This document shows, piece by piece, positions 61,416-64,000 of a DNA stretch of 64,000 nt (positions are counted from its first letter, which is position 1; every line of letters begins with the position of its first letter). The notes beneath the pieces are model-generated. The model was given only the letters and a program-made list of their open reading frames with translations, was not told the DNA's origin and made no database searches. The position numbers and the translations under genes are program-made. The stretch comes from Pseudovibrio ascidiaceicola (lineage in GTDB: Bacteria; Pseudomonadota; Alphaproteobacteria; Rhizobiales; Stappiaceae), in assembly GCF_900114245.1 (NCBI RefSeq), contig NZ_FOSK01000015.1:62001-126000 (forward strand). Reading direction: 5' to 3'.

Positions 61416-62012
61416 CTAGGCGACGAACATCAGGTAAAGGCCGAACAGTGCTGTGATGGCGCCGAGGGCCCGCAGGAACATACGTCCGCTGTTCCATTCC
61501 GTAAGGGAGCCAAGCCCAATGCCAGCCAGCCCAAGCGCAAACGTGGAAACGGAGAAGCCAAGCGCATAAATCAGCAGGCTGCTTGCACTCGCCTCATTTG
61601 CATGCGCAGCACCATGGAAGACGGCAAACACGCCAACAACCAATGCCCCAACCACAACCGGAACCTTGAGCGCAAACGCGACCAGCAAGCCAATCAGGAT
61701 CACAGAGGCGAGAATGCCTGTCTCAACATACGGCACGACAACGCCCATGTAGCGTGCCCAGAACGCCATGAACATGACCAGCGTAAACACCAGCGGCCAG
61801 ACCAGACGCTTTTTAAGAAGCACCAGCGCAGCCCAGACACCGACACCAACCATGGTGAGGATATGGTCCAGCCCACCAAGGGGATGCCACAGACCGTGGA
61901 GAAAATCCGCTTTGGCTTGCGCAGTTGAAAAGGCGGCGGCATGTGCAGGCAGAGCAATCAACATCAATACTGCCAGAAGACCCGTTAAACCGGCAGTCTC
62001 TCTCAATTTCAT
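61416..62012 (-). CDS. HupE/UreJ family permease
   Basis: The 198-residue membrane protein has a signal-like first helix ending AHAAA and the conserved HupE/UreJ motifs HPLGGLDHILTMVGVGVWAA and FHGAAHANE, with six to seven hydrophobic segments. The family is thought to move nickel or cobalt; histidines in both motifs fit that. No urease or hydrogenase genes are in the window. It is probably transcribed alone. Confidence 0.85.
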   Translation of the reverse strand: MKLRETAGLTGLLAVLMLIALPAHAAAFSTAQAKADFLHGLWHPLGGLDHILTMVGVGVWAALVLLKKRLVWPLVFTLVMFMAFWARYMGVVVPYVETGILASVILIGLLVAFALKVPVVVGALVVGVFAVFHGAAHANEASASSLLIYALGFSVSTFALGLAGIGLGSLTEWNSGRMFLRALGAITALFGLYLMFVA

Positions 62013-62208
62013 AAGTACAATTTCCAATATTGAGCGCGCAATGCCACGCGCAGTCTACGTCGTCAGGTGTGAAGCAAAGTGCCCCCATAAGGTGACGCCA
62101 AACTGACTTGTTTTCTGAAGACTGGCAATCAAACCGCGTTCTTTTGGGAAAAACACGTCGGATTGCCTGTAGAAAACATCATGGGAAATGTAAGAAGAGG
62201 AGGATGCA

Positions 62209-62237
62209 GTAAAAAGGGAACCTGCGAGGTTCCCTTT
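62209..62237 (-). terminator. Terminator of the universal stress protein gene
   Basis: AAAGGGAACCT (62213-62223) pairs perfectly with AGGTTCCCTTT (62227-62237) around GCG; read on the minus strand, a TTTTACTGC tail follows. It lies just behind the stop at 62249. Confidence 0.85.
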
Positions 62238-62248
62238 CTGAGTTGGAT

Positions 62249-63079
62249 TTAGTGGGTCATCAGCACCGGGATCTTCATCTCGTGCAGCACCCGGCGTGTC
62301 GCCCCGCCAAACAGGTACTGCGCCAAGCGGCTGTGCCCATATCCGCCCATTACCAGCATGTCCGCGTTAAGGCGCTCCACCGTGCTCAACAGCGCTTCTG
62401 AGACAGGGCCCGAGACGTTGCTCATCACTTCCAGATGAATGTTCACGCCGTGGCGCTCAAAGTAATTGCGGATGTCTGTCAGCTCGGAGTGCTTCGGCTC
62501 ATCATGCGGCGTGATCATCACCACGGAAACAGTATCTGCATTTTGCAGCATGGACATAGAGGCATGAGCCGCATTGGACGCAGGGCCTGAACCATCCCAC
62601 GCCACAGCGATATTTCTGGGTGCAAACGCTTTTTCATATGCATGCGGCACAATAAGTGTCGCGACACCGGTATCAAACACCATCGCCTCAATCATGGCAG
62701 CACGCATCGGTTCCGGCTTGGCAGGATCATCCTGCCGTATCACGGTAACATCGCTCAAACGCCCCAGATGCATCAGTTCCTCAAACGTACCACCGAGGGT
62801 GATGTCGGTGACGCGGGTTTCCCCGTCGAGGCCTGAGCCGCTAAAGTGTTTTGCAAAGCCATCCAAGGACTTATTGAGCGTCGCGGCGGATTGCTCCTGT
62901 AGGCGCTGTTCATAATCTGGCGGCATTGGCCCGGCCGTACACAAGTAGTAAGAAGTCTCGTAATTGGGAGCCACGCCAATCAGATAGGCATCTGTCAGCT
63001 TGGAGAGCTCAACGGCGACGCGGGATGCAACCTGCTCACCAGACGTGTCGGTAAGGGTGACGACTGTTTTGATAGACAT
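62249..63079 (-). CDS. Universal stress protein, tandem UspA domains
   Basis: The 276-residue protein has the Usp fold. The first half (1-140) is divergent, the second has FAPRNIAVAWDGSGPASNAAHASMSML and the ATP-binding GGYGHSRLAQYLFGGATRRVLHE near the C terminus. Tandem UspA proteins are induced by stress and oxygen limitation. It stands alone. Confidence 0.9.
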   Translation of the reverse strand: MSIKTVVTLTDTSGEQVASRVAVELSKLTDAYLIGVAPNYETSYYLCTAGPMPPDYEQRLQEQSAATLNKSLDGFAKHFSGSGLDGETRVTDITLGGTFEELMHLGRLSDVTVIRQDDPAKPEPMRAAMIEAMVFDTGVATLIVPHAYEKAFAPRNIAVAWDGSGPASNAAHASMSMLQNADTVSVVMITPHDEPKHSELTDIRNYFERHGVNIHLEVMSNVSGPVSEALLSTVERLNADMLVMGGYGHSRLAQYLFGGATRRVLHEMKIPVLMTH

Positions 63080-63493
63080 ATCTGAACCTCCAATTGACTC
63101 AATTCATGAAGCGCAGAATGCGTAAAGCTCCCACCTTTGGGTCGAGTTGCTCTGATTGCCCTTCCCGCCTCATACAGAGATAGTTGTCCTCAAATAAACA
63201 CAAGTAAATTGGGTGCTATACTTAGCCCATACGGAAATATTATAACCCTACGTACACAACATAACCTCAAGTCAATCTATGGTAGACATAACACCTCAGA
63301 ACAATACCAAGATAATTACATTTTGAATATTCAAAGGCAGGCGCCGCAGATCAGCCTAACTTAGCTGTGCGCTGACGGGATCTCAACACAATCGACATAA
63401 ATTGAAATGTATCTAGCCCATTGGATTTGCGTTTCTTTTTCTAAAGCCAAGCATCGTTGTTGAGGGCATTTGGGATTTATCTATATTTCCAAA
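63080..63493. other. 414 bp divergent intergenic region
   Basis: No gene is supported; the frame at 63137-63364 has no ribosome site. The region is AT-rich from 63190 and holds the promoters of the divergent universal stress protein and TetR genes. I see no clear palindrome. Confidence 0.5.
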
Positions 63494-64000
63494 ATGAGCT
63501 CGGACGAACCAGTTGAACCAGACATTCCAATTCCCGAACTCGAAAATCTGTTTGATGCGAGCATCCGGGTGTTTTTGCGGAATGGAATAGTAACGGCCAC
63601 TATGGACGATGTGGCCGAAGCTGTTGGTGTATCTACAAAAACGCTCAATACTGCTTTTGGGTCAAAGCGGGAGTTGGCGGTCTCTGCGCTGCGGTGGTAC
63701 TACCTCAAATACAGCCAACAAATGCAGTCGGTTATGGCGATGCATTCGGATGCGTACTCGGCGCTACAAGGGGTGCTGATGGAGTTTACCGAGCTGTGCT
63801 GCGATGACATCAAAGCCGAAAAAGGCCTTTTCTGGCCGACACTTGTGGACCTCGGCTATGTTGACGAGAACCTTTGGGCAGAGTTTCAGAACCTGCAATT
63901 TGATTGGGAAGATCAGATTAGGGATAAGCTGACTCAGTGTCAGGATGAGCTGAAGAATCCCGAGGACATCGAAATCCTGACCGCCTACTTTATTATGGTT
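63494..64000 (+). CDS. TetR family regulator, N-terminal part (truncated by window edge)
   Basis: An open frame begins with ATG at 63494 and runs to the window end without stop (169 residues visible). It shows a TetR-like helix-turn-helix: ATMDDVAEAVGVSTKTLNTAFGSKRELAVSALRWYY. The remaining helices up to the edge fit the ligand domain. It is divergent from the universal stress gene. The target is unknown. Confidence 0.85.
   Translation, partial: MSSDEPVEPDIPIPELENLFDASIRVFLRNGIVTATMDDVAEAVGVSTKTLNTAFGSKRELAVSALRWYYLKYSQQMQSVMAMHSDAYSALQGVLMEFTELCCDDIKAEKGLFWPTLVDLGYVDENLWAEFQNLQFDWEDQIRDKLTQCQDELKNPEDIEILTAYFIMV

Noticed and set aside
1-64000. CRISPR arrays, tRNA, rRNA, insertion sequences or prophage
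   Set aside because: I looked for direct repeats with spacers, cloverleaf-type ends, transposase or integrase signatures and found none. The repeats present are inside genes or are simple hairpins.

Overview
The window looks like a chromosomal segment of a marine, facultatively anaerobic alphaproteobacterium; the closest fit from memory is a Pseudovibrio-like member of the Stappiaceae. This rests on gene content only: a heme d1 cluster, tetrathionate respiration, a DUF1217 protein typical of alphaproteobacterial flagellar loci, RTX exoproteins with a PrtD/PrtE-type exporter, and a BCCT transporter beside enolase-superfamily enzymes. I see no rRNA, tRNA, insertion sequence, prophage or CRISPR array.

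Region 1 (3-4226) is a plus-strand catabolic operon: the end of an FAD-dependent oxidoreductase, two mandelate-racemase-type enzymes and a BCCT transporter, suggesting uptake and breakdown of a betaine-like or hydroxy-acid compound. Region 2 (4955-15968) is a secretion island: a serralysin-type RTX metalloprotease, its type I ABC exporter and membrane-fusion protein, an unrecognised 264-residue protein, and a divergent 1553-residue RTX/ExeM-type extracellular nuclease. Region 3 (16570-23694) holds a class V aminotransferase, an AraC regulator, a membrane protein, an acetyltransferase, a Dnr/NnrR-like Crp/Fnr regulator, and an OxyR-like regulator divergent from a 1-Cys peroxiredoxin.

Region 4 (23757-32063) is a minus-strand operon for heme d1, the cofactor of cytochrome cd1 nitrite reductase: an unknown small gene, nirE, nirC, nirF, fused nirDL, nirG, nirH, nirJ, nirN and a CbiX/SirB-like chelatase. 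A perfect TTGAC-N4-GTCAA box lies just upstream and the likely regulator gene is about 10 kb away. nirS itself is not in the window. A leaderless multicopper oxidase and a membrane protein point away from this promoter. Region 5 (34845-43155) is mixed metabolism: amino-acid ABC transporter parts, a Tat-type MBL hydrolase with a divergent LysR gene, a PaaG-like enzyme, two glyoxalase-fold paralogs, a serine hydrolase relative without its serine, and a glycosyltransferase. Region 6 (43185-48162) holds an 1152-residue predicted helical protein of unknown function and a DUF1217 protein.

Region 7 (48607-58900) is a tetrathionate reductase locus: ttrBCA, the ttrS/ttrR sensor-regulator pair, a cytochrome b561, a TSUP exporter and a ceramidase-like membrane protein. 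The right end (59126-64000) has a VOC protein, a secreted DUF4344-like HExxH protein, an aminoglycoside-phosphotransferase-fold kinase, a HupE/UreJ-like permease, a universal stress protein and a truncated TetR gene. Regions 4 and 7 together indicate respiration with nitrite and tetrathionate when oxygen is low. Several proteins here keep a family fold but have lost or changed a catalytic residue; these are listed as findings.
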